DNA of 64,000 nucleotides from Solanum dulcamara (Eukaryota; Streptophyta; Magnoliopsida; Solanales; Solanaceae), in contig NC_077243.1 of the NCBI RefSeq assembly GCF_947179165.1, positions 53,248,001 through 53,312,000 on the forward strand, in the 5' to 3' direction. The notes below the pieces were generated by a model. The model saw only the letters and a list, made by a program, of their open reading frames with translations, was not told the DNA's origin and did no database searches. Each line of letters opens with the position of its first letter. Positions within the stretch are counted from its first letter, which is position 1. Below, one piece after another: positions 35,580-48,700 of the stretch. A program made the position numbers and the translations under genes.

Positions 35580-38500
35580 ATGGCTCCAAGAAGACCACCA
35601 TTTCTAAGGTGAGAGAATGTTAATGAAGCCTAAGATCCCCCGACTTCTTAAGACAATGGTACTCTACCAGACTAAGTGACTAATGTGGAGTTCTGAACTG
35701 CTATCACTATACTAGCCAGAGTAGTGACCAATCAAGGTATCATGGCTCCTTCTAATATTCCTACTCCAGCCTCAAGAGTTAGGGACTTTGCACGAATGAA
35801 TCCTCTGGAATTTAATGGCTCAAAGGTTGATGAGGATACTCAAGAGTTCATTGATGAGGTCTACAAAATAGTGAGTATTATGAGGGTGACTTTGGAAGAA
35901 AAAGTGGAGTTGGCGGCTTACCAACTCAAAGGTGTTTCTCAACTATAGTACACTCAATGGAATTTTGAGAGGGTGGATGAAGGTCCTGTCGAATGGGCAG
36001 CTTTCAAACTTACTTTCCTTGATCACTTGGACTATGCCCTCAAGTTTACTAAGCTATCCAAGTATGCTCCTTTATTGGTTGCCGATCCATATGCTCGAAT
36101 GAGTAAATTCATATTGGGGGTGTCCGACTTGGTTTCTAAGGAATGTCGCACTGCTATGCTTGTTAAAGAGATGGACTTATCTCAGCTCATGACTTTTGCC
36201 GAACAAATTAAAAGGGAAAACCTCAAAGAAATGAGGATGAGGGATTCTAAGAGGGCTCGGTATGAAGGTGGATTCTCCAATGCTAGGATCGTTGGTAGCA
36301 ATGGATGCTCTCATCGAGGTCAAAGCTTGGGGAAGAAATTTGCTAAGGATAGGGTTCCATACCCTAAAGCTCAAAGTGAAGGAGGTGCAAATGCTAGTAA
36401 CCCTTCTATTCCAAAGTGTACAAAGTGTGGAAAATATCATGGAGGAAGGTGCCTAATGGGAGTGGATGCTTGCTATGGATGTGGAAAGATGGGCCATAAG
36501 CGATCTGAGTGCCCTCTTATATCCAACAAGGGTGGATATGGTCATCCAATAAGAGTCCAAGTGCAATAAGGTGCCCAAGCTCAACCTAAGAGTAGCCAAT
36601 GCAACAGCTAATTTTATGCTCTTCATGCTAGGCAAGAGGTCGATGAGTCTCCCGATGTGGTCACGGGTATGTTACGAGTCTTTACCTTTTGATGTATATG
36701 TATTTCTTGATCCGAGTGCCAACTTGTCTTTTCTTACTCCTTACATTGCTATGAGGTTTGATGTGTACCCCGAAGTGTTAATAAAAACTTTCTTGGTTTA
36801 TACTCCCATTAGTGGTTCAGTATTAGCCAAGAGAGCTTATAGAAATTATCCCATATGGGTCTTGCACAAAGTCATTCCATGTGATCTTGTTGAACTTGAT
36901 ATGACTTACTTCAACATCATTCTTGGTATGGATTAGTTACATGCCGCTTACACATCTATATATTGTAGAACTCGTATGGTTAAGTTTTACTTCCCTAATA
37001 AGCCTATTCTTGAATGGAAGGGTAATGATTCAGTGGTTAAGGGTCGAATCATCTCATGTATTAAGGCTCGAAGAATGATTTCCAAAGGGTGCATTTATCA
37101 TATTATGCGAGTTAGGGACATTGACTCCAAAACTCCTACTCTTGAGTCGGTCCCTATAGTTAATGAGTTCTTCGATGTGTTTCTCGATGATTTACCGGTG
37201 TTCCTCCCAAAAGAGAGATTGACTTTGGCATAGATCTCCTTCCCGATACCCAACCTATCTTTATTCTTCCTTACCGTATGGCTCCGGCGGAACTTAAGGA
37301 GTTGAAAGAACAATTAAAGGATTCATTGGATAAGGGTTTTGTAAGACCAAGTATTTTACCATGGGGTGCTCTCGTGTTATTTGTTAGAAAGAAATATGGG
37401 TCACTCCGAATGTGTATAGACTACTGGCAATTGAATAAGGTCACCATAAAGAACAAATATCCAATCCCAAGGATAGATGACCTATTTGATCAATTAATGG
37501 AGCAAGCTATTTTTTCCAAGATTGACCTCCATTCCAGCTATCATAATTTGAGGGTAAGAGAGTGTGATATTTCCAAGACGGCCTTTCAGACAAGGTATGA
37601 TCATTTTGAATTTGTAGTAATGTCGTTTGGATTGACAAATGCTCCCGCTATATTCATGTATTTAATGAATCACATTTTAAAGACATATTTGGACATGTTT
37701 GTAGTGGTGTTTATTGATGATATCTTGATTTACTCTTGAAATGAGGAAGATCATATGGGTCACTTGAGGATTGTGTTGCAAATGTTGAGGGAAAAGGAAC
37801 TATTCGCTAAATTTAGTAAATGCGAATTTTGGCTAAGAGAGGTTGCATTTCTTGGCAATGTGGTATCTGGTGATGGGATTAAAGTAGATCCAATGAAAAC
37901 GGAGGCAATTAAAAATTGTCCTAGACCATTATTTTCTTCAGACATTAGGAGCTTTTTGGGCTTAGCCGGATACTATAGAAGGTTTGTTGAAGGGTTCTCA
38001 TCTATTGCTTCGCCTTTAACTAAGTTGACACAAAAGAAGGTAAAATTTCAATGGTCGGAAGAATGTGAGAGAAGCTTCCAAATATTGAAAGATTGTCTTA
38101 CGTCGGCTCCTATTTTGACATTGCTCGAAGGTTCAGATGGGTTTGTTGTTTATTGTGATGATTCACATGTTGGTTTGGGTTGTGTCTTGATGCACCATGG
38201 TAAGGTTATAGCCTATGCCTCTAGGCAACTTAAAGTACATGAAAGAAACTACCCAACCCACGATTTTGAACTTGCGGCGGTTGTGTTTGCATTAAAAATT
38301 TGGCGCCACTATTTTTATGGGGTGCATATTGATGTGTTTACCAACCACATAAGCTTGTAATATGTGTTTAGTCAAAAGGACTTAAACCTTAGGCAAATAA
38401 GGTGGCTTGAACTCCTATAAGACTATTGCATGAGTGTATTTTTACCATTCGGGTAAGACAAATGTTATAGCCGATGCTTTAGTCGATTGTCTATGGGTAG

Positions 38501-40030
38501 TGTTGCACATGTTGAAGAAGGTAAAATGGAATTAGTGAAAGAAGTCCATAGATTGGCACATTTAGGTGTGTATTTGGTTGATTCCAATGATGCAGGTGTT
38601 CTTATATATAATGGTTCAACATTATCTCTTATGGTAAACGACAAGTCAAATAAGATAATGATCCAATTTTGGTCTAATTGAAGAAGTCGGTTGCCAAAAC
38701 GGCCATTGAGGCTTTCTCCCTAGGAGAAGATGGGGTATTACGTTACCAAGTTTGGTTGTGTGTTCCAAATATGGATGGAATAAGAGAGTTGATATTGAAT
38801 ATGGCCCATAGTTCTTGGTATTCAATTCATCCGGGATCTACCAAGATGTATCTTGACTTGAGGGAAGTGTAGTGGTGGAATGGCATGAAGAAGGACATAG
38901 CTGAGTTCGTGGCTAAGTGTCCTAATTGCCAACAAGTGAAAGTTGAACATCAAAGGCTGGGAGGTTTAACTCAAGAAATTGAAATTCCTACATGGAAGTG
39001 GGAAGATGTGAAATGGACTTTATCACGGGTTTGCCTCGTACTAGAAGACAACATGATTCTATTTGGGTCATTGTGGACCGAATGACCAAATCAATGCATT
39101 TTCTACGATAAAAACTTCTTATGGTGCCGAAGACTATGCTAAGTTGTACATTCGTGAACTTGTGAAACTTTATGGTGTTCCTTTGTCGATTATATCGGAT
39201 AGAGGTACTCAATTTAGTTCACATTTTTGAAAGTCATTTTAAAAAGGTCTTGGCACTAAAGTCAAGTTAAGTACCGCTTTTCATCCTCAAATCGATGGGC
39301 AAGCCGAGAGAACAATTCAAACCTTGGAGGATATGTTAAGGGCATGTGTGATTGACCTTAGAGGAAGTTGGGATAATCATTTACCGTTGATTGAGTTCGC
39401 TTACAATAATAGTTATCACTCCAGCATCCGTATGGCTCCTTTTGAAGCCTTGTATGAGAGAAGATGTAGGTATCCGGTGGGGTGGTTTGAAGTTGGTGAG
39501 ATGGCATTGATTGTTCCAGATTTTGTAATTGATGCAATAGATAAAGCAAGGTTCATAAGAGAAAGATTGAAAATGGCTCAAAGTCATCAAAATTCCTATT
39601 CGGACACTAGGAGGAGAGAGCTTGAATTTGATGTGGACGATATGGTATATTTGAAGATTTCAACTATGAAAGGGGTAATGCGGTTTGGTAAGAAAGGAAA
39701 GTTGAGCCCTAGATATATAAGACCGTATAGGATATTGAAGCGCATTGGTAAGGTAGCATATGAGTTAGACTTGCCACTTGAGTTGGCTTTGTTTCATCCG
39801 ATATTTCATGTGTCGATGTAGAAGAAGTTTGTGGGTGATCCAAATTCAATTGTACCAAGGGAAAACGTGAGTATTGAAGAGAATTTGACTTATGAGGAGG
39901 TTCCGATTGAGATTTTAGACCGGCAAGTGAAGAGGCTGAGAAATAAAGACGTTGCATCTGTCAAAGTATTGTGGAGGAATCAACAAGTAAAGAGTGCTAC
40001 GTAGGAAGCGGAATTAGACATGATGAAGTG
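35580..40030 (+). pseudogene. Element C: gag-pol polyprotein, decayed
   Basis: The ATG at 35580 opens gag (MAPRRPPF), with MNPLEFNGSKV near 35800 and the zinc knuckle CYGCGKMGHKRSEC at 36471-36512 (CCHC intact). Protease lies at about 36680-36960 (FLDPSANLSFLTPYIA, YFNIILGMD); the usual D-S/T-G triad is altered. Reverse transcriptase spans about 37160-37850 with FIDDILIYS at about 37712. RNase H covers about 37950-38480. Integrase runs from the zinc-binding region at 38790-38960 through the core at about 39010-39420 to the C-terminal part (KLSPRYIRPYRILKRIG, about 39700). A chromodomain-like tail (TYEEVPIEILDRQVKRLR) lies at about 39885-39940. In-frame stops and shifts occur throughout, including gag near 35610-35700, 35947 and 36567, protease 36935 and RT 37737. 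Domain order and tail fit a Tekay/Del-like chromovirus. Confidence 0.92.
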
Positions 40031-40304
40031 ATATCCTTATATATTTCCTTTCACTCAAGCCTAAAGGTATTAAGTTTCTCATGATCAAATTAATTAAACT
40101 TCTACGCTTCAGTTCCATATGTCATTCATATGCATGCATGATTCATGAAAATGATTTCTCTCAAGAAATATGTTTTATTTTAAGTATGAAGTTTACATGT
40201 CATATGCATTTTTCAAAGTGTCCTCATGTCCATGTTGGGGTTCTAAATCCTTTTTCCATGTCTTTCCTATAGTGGTTGAATCTCTTTCGAGGACGAATGT
40301 TCCC

Positions 40305-40317
40305 AAGGGGGAGATAT
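40305..40317 (+). other. Polypurine tract of element C
   Basis: AAGGGGGAGATAT lies directly before the 3' LTR start TGTAAC at 40318. It is the expected plus-strand primer site for reverse transcription. Confidence 0.85.
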
Positions 40318-42492
40318 TGTAACATCCCTCAAAATTTGAATAATAATAATAATAATAATAATATACCTTAAGAATGCCTTGAAAATAGGCCTCTCATGTA
40401 ATGTATTATCCTTAATCTTTTTGGAAAATTCGAGTTCGGAATATCAATCAGGGGGGAAAAACCTGCAGGAAAATGGTCTCAATGGATTTTTAGGACCCAT
40501 AGAATGGAAGAAAGATTTTTGAAGAAACCATAAAATAGTATGGTCCGCGACAAGACCGCGTCACGGACCTGGAAAGCTGCACAGGATAGAGTAGTCCACG
40601 ATAGGATCGCGTCGCAGAGCTAGGGACAGTCTTCTGGCCGAGTTGGTCGCGACAGTCCGCATTTTGGACCTGGGAAGGTGTCCTGGCCAAATTTAGTTTT
40701 TTTAGGGCATTTTAGACTTTTCCCAAATTATTAGTTAATGAACCTAAATGTTTTTAGGACCTAATTCAACTCTATAAATTTACCTAAACCTCTTATTCAA
40801 TTCATTCTTCTACAATTCATCTATCAAATATTTCTCTCTCTACAAAAAGGCTCTCAAGGGTTTCCATTGAAGACTTCAAGTAAATTCACTCAATTTCTGC
40901 ATCAAAACTCTCAAGTTCTTCCAAATTAATTGGTGTTCTCACTCAAGGTATGTGGGTATTGATTCATGAATCCTTTCTTCCATGAAGCCTAATCAATTTC
41001 TTAAGTTTTCTATCAAATTAAAGTATGATATTTAATGGGTTTTGTGATCTCTATTCCAATTGCATGAATTTTGATTTAAAGCATGATTATGAGTCTATTT
41101 AGATATAATTTGATGGTCATTGAATTAAATTAAAGAATTTTTCCATAAATTCTTTTATTTTGATTTCCAGGGTTCATGATGTAAAATATAAATATTTTCA
41201 ATTATACTTCTAAATGATATTATCTATATGAATTATGTATGGGCTGATATAAAATTTATGATCATGCATATTTTCAAGTTAATTTTATGATTTTTAAGTC
41301 AATTGATCATGCATTCATGTCATACCCAAATTTCAAGTTCAAGCTATGGTCATGAATTTTTAAAGTATGAATTATGACTATGTATTTCCATTATGATCAT
41401 GAATTGTAAGTATGTTTCAAATTATGGTTTTTCATGTAAGTTATGAAGTAAGGCAACCAAAGGCCTAACGATATGAATTATGCAAATATGATTGTAATGA
41501 TGAAAGGACAATTCTCACATTACAAGTATATTATGGAAATGAGCTATTCTATGATTTTAAGCCTATAATCATGACTATGATATATGAAATTATGATCTTA
41601 TGTTATGTATGTATTCCGTGGGATTTGACTTAGCACCGAATGTGGACTTGAGGTGAGGGATCGAAGCAAGGGGTCCTTATATAAAGTCTCTTGTCTCATA
41701 ACTACGTGCCATCATAGGATTGCCTTTATGGCCTAGGTAGTGTATCAAAGAGTAGCACATGTTCATGATTAAGAGTCTACCTTGGCAAAGTAGACTCCCC
41801 CTTCTCGATGTGGGGATCATCAGATTTCATGTTATAGCTCGCATGGTCTTATTATTGGTTATGGTTCCTATCCCACATATGTATGATTTCTTAAGTATGT
41901 TAAGATTTTGAACTTATGCTTTTAAATGCTTTGGTCAATATGATTTTCTCATGACTTTATATCTTCCATCTTATCATGTGATTTACTTGACCCTTGCATT
42001 TCCATGATTTACGTTGCATGTCACGCCCTCATACTGATTATATTCCAATATACTAATGCATACTTTTTGCCTACATTGTCTCATAATGTAGGAGTTGAGG
42101 TTGAAGATCCTAATCGTGTACGAAACTTGTAGGCATTCTCTATCCGACTGTGTTTGGGTGAGTCCTCATTGATCGGGGACTGGTTTTCAAGTTGATTACT
42201 GTTTTCTTTCAAAAGACTTTTGTTTACATCATATATTGAGGGTGAGCTAGGGACATGTCTTATTCCCCGCCCATACTCATGTTTAGAGGCATCTAGTTGG
42301 ACATATGTTTGAGTCTATGTTGTAATAAAATATTTTTTTTCATATTTCTATTAATGGTTTAGACACTCTTATGATGTTTCTAATTTTATATTTTACCTTA
42401 TGTATGCTTATGATATGTACAAGAGGCTTGGTTGGAGCTCTTCGGGGTTTCGATCGCCGTGTTACGACTAGGTCTTAGGTCGGATTGTGACA
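40318..42492 (+). repeat. 3' LTR of element C (2175 bp, uninterrupted)
   Basis: From TGTAACATCC to TTGTGACA. It serves as the reference that defines the insertion point of solo LTR D in the 5' copy. It contains about 8 AAT units at 40339-40362. Confidence 0.94.
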
Positions 42493-42666
42493 CCTTAAAG
42501 ACTAAAACTTTTGTTAAGTGTCAATAGGTCTACAAGCCCTTCCTATGGCCCGTAGAACACTTTACGACTCATCAACCTACTTGTGGACCATTGGCAGTGG
42601 CAAGTTTTCTCACTTTTCTCTGGGTTCTTGAAATTAATCTAACCTTGGATATTACGGGGTGTTACA
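42493..42666 (-). repeat. 5' LTR of element A, outer remnant
   Basis: It continues the LTR cut at 29875 and ends in GGGGTGTTACA, which on the minus strand is the LTR start TGTAACACCCC. It matches 20440-20601 of the sister LTR. Confidence 0.88.
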
Positions 42667-43450
42667 ACACCATTAGTTTCCTTTTTTTACTTTGGTCAAG
42701 TAAAAAAAGAGATAGGCTTTTCCAGATAGTTTCTAAAGATAAGATTTGTCTTTTGTTTTTTAATTGGTTTATTTCATATTTTTTTATTTTTTTGGCTGAT
42801 CACTTATGGACCAACCCTTAGACTTTGCGGTTTACATTTTGAGCTTATATAAAACTGTCTCAACAACAAAATTAATTTTTTTAAAAAAGATAAGGAGTAA
42901 ATTAAACCTAGTTTTATATTCAATCAATGAAATACTATCCTAAGTAAGTGCTCAAACTAGTTCCTTCTTTCTTCTCGGTTGTTACTATGGATGTACTACT
43001 CCATTAAAACCTGAGTAAACTAATCCCAAGTCAATTAAGAAGACCCTAATGGTCTGAAATCAACATAAGATCACCCCAATTACTTGGTTGGGCCATATAT
43101 CTAGAAATCAGTGTATTCAAATCCATGGGACTCCACTAATTCTAGATTCTACAACCTCTCATGACAACTAAAGAGAAACGCATACACATCCTCTCCATGT
43201 CTACCTTTTCAAAAGGGTGGATTTATCTTTTTCAGGTACTCAAATCTCTTCTGCTCATCTTCAGACAAAACATACCTAAACGCTAGTGGTACTCTAATGC
43301 CAAGAAGTCATACCCCTAAATCTGGTAGCTACTGATGTGGCTAGCTAGTCTGCTAGGTTTTGAAAACTTAGAACTGGATGTTGGTCAAAAGTCTGTCCCC
43401 TTTTCTATTAATGGAGTACCAGGCAAAACATCGACTTGAGTAATACCCTC
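42667..43450. other. Spacer between the two nested stacks, no gene seen
   Basis: About 780 bp of AT-rich sequence with homopolymer T and A runs in the first half. Reading frames are short and unremarkable. It is probably the pre-insertion host sequence or a remnant of an older repeat. Confidence 0.5.
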
Positions 43451-45514
43451 TGTTATACCCCAAAAATTACCAAAATACCCATAGAGGATAGCGCACTTGC
43501 ATAACGTATCATCCCTAACTTTTTTGGCTAATTCAAGAAAGAAATATCGACTAAGGAGAAAAATCATATAAAAAAGTGATCTCGGTTGAATTTTAGGCCA
43601 CATGCATCAAAAGATAATTTTTTAGGGCAAAATTACTTAACTAGAAGAGTGCATGACAGGTACGCATCACAGACCTGACCAAATGTAGCTTATTTTCATC
43701 AATTGTTCATAAAACGCATTCACTGAATGCGATTTAAGTGTTAATTTTAAAAATATACTGAAATGGAAAAAGTCCGCATCGCGGACTTACTTTATTAGTA
43801 CCCGATTTTCAATTTCAAGTGAGGGGCATTTCAGAATTTTTTCCACCCCTCCAATACTTAACCCCTGACTTCCTTAGGCCGTTTTGACCTTAAGACAATT
43901 CCTAAATGCATTTCTAAGTCTTCTTACACAAAATTAACTCAAGAGCTAGGGCTAAGGAGAGGAGAAAAACTAGGGTTCAAGAGATTCAAGCAAAACCTTT
44001 GCAATTTGATTGCCCAGTCTACATTCTAGGTATGTAAGGCTAACTAAAATATGGATTTGAGTTCTTCCATGTGCCCTAATTAGTTGGCGCATGAAATTGA
44101 GTCTTCCATGAGTAATTTCTTGAAAGTTTTTCTGAAACCTTAGTATATTCTTGCATAATATGATATTAATAAATTTTTTATGAGTATAATACTTGTAACA
44201 AATGATTTCGGCTTTTTCTACATGAACCCTAACTAGAAATTTACCAATATTTGAATATCCCTATGTAATGATTTAGTCTAGAACCATGAACTATGAATGC
44301 CTTGAATGTGAATGGGATTGAACATAAATGTAGCCTTAATGAAACTTGAAGGTCCTTTGTATTTTCAAAAATTGAACCCAAATGATTGAATAAAATTAAA
44401 TGTTGTCATAAATGCATATCTAAACTACTCTTGAAAGATGTGTTTGTTATTGATTGGATAGTATGATTGGTTGAGAGGTTTGATTGTGATAGAATTGATA
44501 AAAGTCCAAATGAGACTTGTCAAATGACTAAATTTAATTGATCGAATAGAGTTTTATTAGCATTAAGTCTTGGAAGGAGTATCGAACACCAAATTGGATG
44601 AGAGTAACTAATAACTCGAACTTAATAACTACGTAGACAATGTAGGTAAGGATTGTATCGTGAATCATATGAATTCCCTTATTGTCCCTAAAGTGGACTT
44701 GACTGATTAATTGTGGATCCTTGGTTGGTTAATTTTTCCTTTACCCTGACAAAATATTGGATGGATGTGGCAATGACGTTGGCTTGTTGTACCTCAATGG
44801 ATCATAGGTGGTGGTTATTAGATAAGAGAAACTCCAGATAGGTCTTGATAGTACTCTAAATGATTGGTTTGATTGGCATAAGTTTGTTCCTGTCTAAGTC
44901 ATATTTACTTTAGACTTGTGATATCCTGATCGAGTTCCATATTCTAATTTGAGCTCATTCCATCTTGATGATTATTATTTTCCTTGCGTTTTACATTCTT
45001 GTACATTCCACATACTAACATTCATTTGGGCCTGCATCTTTTCATGATGCAGAGATAGTATTATAGATCATCAACAGGCGCTTCATTGAGGATTAGATTT
45101 GTCATCAGCTTTGGTGAGTCCTCCCTACTTTCTAAGGATTCCACATATATCTTTCATTATGTTGGGATAGTACTTTTCTTTCATTGAGGTAGCCATGAAC
45201 TTGTCATGATCCCCATATGGATTGAAGAGGTAGAGGCTTCATAGACTAGACAATGATGGTTTGAGTTGATGTCATTATATATTTACTAGTTACTCTCAGA
45301 GTATTCTTATAACTTAAATTTGGATTTGATTGTTAGACTTTGGCCTTTATTCTTTGAGTTTTTGATCGTGTTACCCTCTATGAGGTGTTTTTCCTTACTT
45401 TTGAGTCTTCTACTATATGATTGGACCAGTGATCAGGCCAAGTGATTCTCTTAGGGACCAACTATGGTTTATGAGTTTCGACCACGTTTAGGGTACCCTT
45501 CCGGGGTGTGACAA
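43451..45514 (+). repeat. 5' LTR of element E (2064 bp)
   Basis: From TGTTATACCCC at 43451 to GGGGTGTGACA at 45514, followed by the primer-binding site. The last 500 bp show features shared with the other gypsy LTRs here, such as GGTGAGTCCTCC near 45112. The 3' LTR lies outside the window. Confidence 0.88.
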
Positions 45515-45517
45515 ATT

Positions 45518-45530
45518 TGGTATCAGAGCA
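45518..45530 (+). other. Primer-binding site of element E
   Basis: TTGGTATCAGAGC is a perfect initiator tRNA-Met type site, 3 bp after the LTR end. Confidence 0.95.
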
Positions 45531-45734
45531 CAGAGTTCAGGAGTCCTAGGGAGTTTCTAAAGTCATGTCTAGTAGAATATTTCTTATGGGTGTGTTACGC
45601 ACCATGCTTATAAAAAGGAGGCTATAGGACACTAGGAATTATTTCACTTCTTTCACATTCTGAGTTCGTGCAATATAGTTTATCTCTATGAAAGCTCTCT
45701 TTTAATTCGTGCGTTTGCGTTTTGATTTCAGATC

Positions 45735-48700
45735 ATGATTCCAAGAAGAGCTACCAGAATACTTAGGGGTAGAGGATGCTCAACTAGGCAAAATGTTAAC
45801 CAACCTGAACAATAAGTTCTTGAGGGGCAAGGAGACCCTGCTATGCCTGCAAAACGGCCACCAAAAGATGACATTTCAAATGCTAAGCTTCTCCAGGCCA
45901 TCCAAACTTTGGCTCAGGTAGTGATAACGCCAGTGTTCCAATAAAGAGAAGGTAGACAGGATGCTTCGGACATATCCAGGATCCGTGAATTCTTGAGGAT
46001 GAACCCATTTAAGTTTAGTGAGTCTACACTGAATAAGGATCCAGAGAACTACATAGATGAACTTCAAAAAGTATTCTAGGTGATGCATGCGGGTGATACT
46101 GAGTGGGTTGAGTTGGCTGCCTACTAGCTCAAGGGTGTTTCTAGATTCTAGTTTGACTAGTGGAGGAAGGCTAGAGGAGTGGGTACACCAGTTCTGAGTT
46201 GGGCAGTATTTTGGGGAGCTTTTTTGGGATGCTTCTTCTCAAAAGAGTTGAGAGAAGAGAAGGTAAGAGAATTTTTGAACTTGAAATAGAGCTCTATAAC
46301 TGTGTAGGAGTACAATGTTAAGTTCACACAACTGTCCTGTTATGCTCTGGAGATAGTTGTTGATATGAGGAGTAGGATGAGTTTGTGTGTGGCTGGACTG
46401 GTTTCTTCGACAAAGAAAGAGGGAAGGAGACCAATGCTAGATGGAGACATGGATATTGGTAGGTTTATGACTTATGTGCAACAAACAGATGAGTAGAAGT
46501 TGCAGGATAGCGAGGAGTTTAGGAGCAAGAGGGCTAAGATATCTAGTCATGAGGTTGGTAAGAGAGGGAATGGAAACCATTTTTAGACAAGGCCATTTAG
46601 GCCTGCTCTATTATCTGCTAGTGCACCTGCACTAAGGATCAGAAATGAACAGAGGTCCCAAAACTGTAGAGCCTAGGGTTCTCAGTCATAAGCTAGTGTG
46701 GCTCAAGGTTCTAGAGGTAAGCCACCATGTGGCAAGTGTGGCAAAATTCACTTGGAAAATGCCATGAGGGAGGGAATGAGTGCTATAATGTGGAAAAGTG
46801 GGTCACTTCATGAGAGAGGGTCCAATGTAGGCCAATAAAGCCCAATCTTCTGCTCCAGCACCACCAGTTTGAGGAAACCAAAGGGGGTGCTACTTTTGGT
46901 ATAAGCCGGGGTTTAAACCGTTTGTATGCCATGGGTAGTCGCCAAGATCAGGAGAACTCGCCAGATGTTATCATTGGTATGCTTTGAGTCTTTTCTTATG
47001 ATTTTTATGCTTTATTGGATCTGGGTTCCACTTTGTCATTTGTAACCCCTTATGTGGCTAACAAGTTTGATAAAATCTCTAAGTGTCTTCGTGAGCCTTT
47101 TCAGTGTGTCTACTCTTGTTGGTGAGTCTATCTTAACTGAGAGGGTCTATAGAGATTGTACTGTGTCAATCTATCATAGGAATACCATGGCTGACTTAGT
47201 TGAGTTGGATATGGTTGATTTTGATGTGATTCTTGGCATATACTGGTTTTATGTCTGTTATGCCTCTATTGATTGTAGGACTCGAATTGTTCAGTTCGAA
47301 TTCCCGAATGAGCCTATCTTAGAATTGAATAATAGTCTTATTTTTCCTAAGGGTAAATTTATTTCCTACCTTAGGTCCATAAAGTTAATCTCGAAAGGAT
47401 GTATTTATCAATCGTGCGAGTTAAAGATGATAGTGTGGAGTCTCCATATCTTGAGTCATTTTCGATTGTTAATGAGTTTCATGAGGATTTGCTAGAGTCC
47501 ACTCCCCAAAATAAATGATTTTTTTAGTAATTTTAGGGTACCACTTATTTCTCAAAGATAGACCTTAGATCAGGTTACCATCAGTTGAAGGTGAGGGAGT
47601 GTGATATCCCGAAGACAGCTTTTCAAACCCATTGTAGCCATTTTGAGTTCTTGGTCATGCCTTTGAGTTGACTAATGCACTTGAAACCTTTATTGATCTC
47701 ATGAATTGGGTGTTGAAGCCCTATCTTGATATGTTCGAGATTGTTTTTAGTGATGATATTCTGGTCTACTCCAAGAGTGAGAGCATCAAGTCATACACAA
47801 ATATAATTGGAACAGACTAATTACCATATCCACCTAGCATCACCGGCATAACCATCCGAGGGTAGCCTGATGATTAAGGGATAGGGATACTGTCAACAGG
47901 GTATGGTTCTTTTTTATTACCCCGAACATCAAGTACATCTATCTTTATCGATTAACTAATTTTTAAAGGCTGAAGTAGATCCTAAAAAGCTACCACTTTC
48001 TCATGAATTTATCTTGAATTGAGATCTTTTGTCTCAATTTTAATTACAAGATGTCCCATGGGGTCTTATATCGGTGCATTGGTGTTGAAAAAGCAGGTAG
48101 TTCGTAAACTCGCAATTGACTCCAAAGTCATTATTGATTGCTTCAATGAAAATAAAAAAGCCTGGAGAAGCATGCCTATTACCCTAGAGTTCTCCTCCAG
48201 AATCTTAAAGAAAAGGAATTGTATGAAAAGTTCTCCAAATGGGAATTCTGGCTTGCATCAGTGGCTTTCCTAGGCCATATGATAGCTGGAGATGGTATTC
48301 GGGTTGATAACAAAAAATTGAGGCAGTGAAGAATTGGCCCAGACCCACATCCCTAACTATATAAGAAGCTTTTTAGGTTTGGATGGCTATTACCGAAGTT
48401 TTGTAGAGGTATTCTCATCCATATCATCACCATTGACTAAGCTGACCCAAAAGAAGACTAAGTTCCAATAGTTCGATGCTTGTGAGGAGAGTTTCCAGAA
48501 ATTGAAGATCAAAATGACCACCGCTCTTATTTTGACTTTGCCCGATGGAATAGAGGATTTTTTAATATATTGTGAGACATTTATAATTGGTTTGGGTTGT
48601 GTGTTGATGCAGAGGGGAAAAGTATTAGCTTATGTTTCTAAAAAACTTAAGATTCACTAGAGAAATTACCAACTCAGGGCCTTGAGCTGGCAGCTATGGT

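Larger units (their letters stand above)
29876..42492 (+). mobile_element. Element C: Ty3/gypsy (chromovirus-like), plus strand, nested in the LTR of A
   Basis: It starts TGTAACATCC at 29876 and ends TTGTGACA at 42492. The flanks CCTTG (29871-29875) and CCTTA (42493-42497) are a 5-bp target duplication with one change. The 5' LTR is 29876-35357, of which 31098-34348 is solo LTR D plus its second target copy; the 3' LTR is 40318-42492 (2175 bp). The internal region 35358-40317 holds gag-pol in the order GAG-PR-RT-RH-IN-chromodomain. The two LTRs are clearly alike (over 90% by eye) yet differ in many positions, so the insertion is not recent. Confidence 0.93.
18936..42666 (-). mobile_element. 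Element A: decayed Ty3/gypsy element, minus strand, with nested insertions
   Basis: The parts of A are: left (3') LTR 18936-20601, truncated at its outer end; internal region 20602-21600 plus 23776-27828; primer-binding site 27829-27842; right (5') LTR 27846-29875 plus 42493-42666. The two LTRs share long stretches, for example CCAGGGTAAGGGACAT at about 19003 and 28592 and TTCTCACTTTTCTCTGGGTT at about 20541 and 42607. Insertions by B (inside integrase) and C (inside the 5' LTR) stretch it to more than 23 kb. It is the oldest element of this stack, since both others interrupt it. The outer 690 bp or so of the left LTR is missing beside the 16342-18935 LTR fragment. Confidence 0.85.

Noticed and set aside
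47780..48170. Mitochondrial cox1 fragment
   Set aside because: A short stretch on the minus strand (GGTTATGCCGGTGATG.TAGG) reminded me of cox1, but the surrounding sequence does not follow cox1, so I do not claim it.
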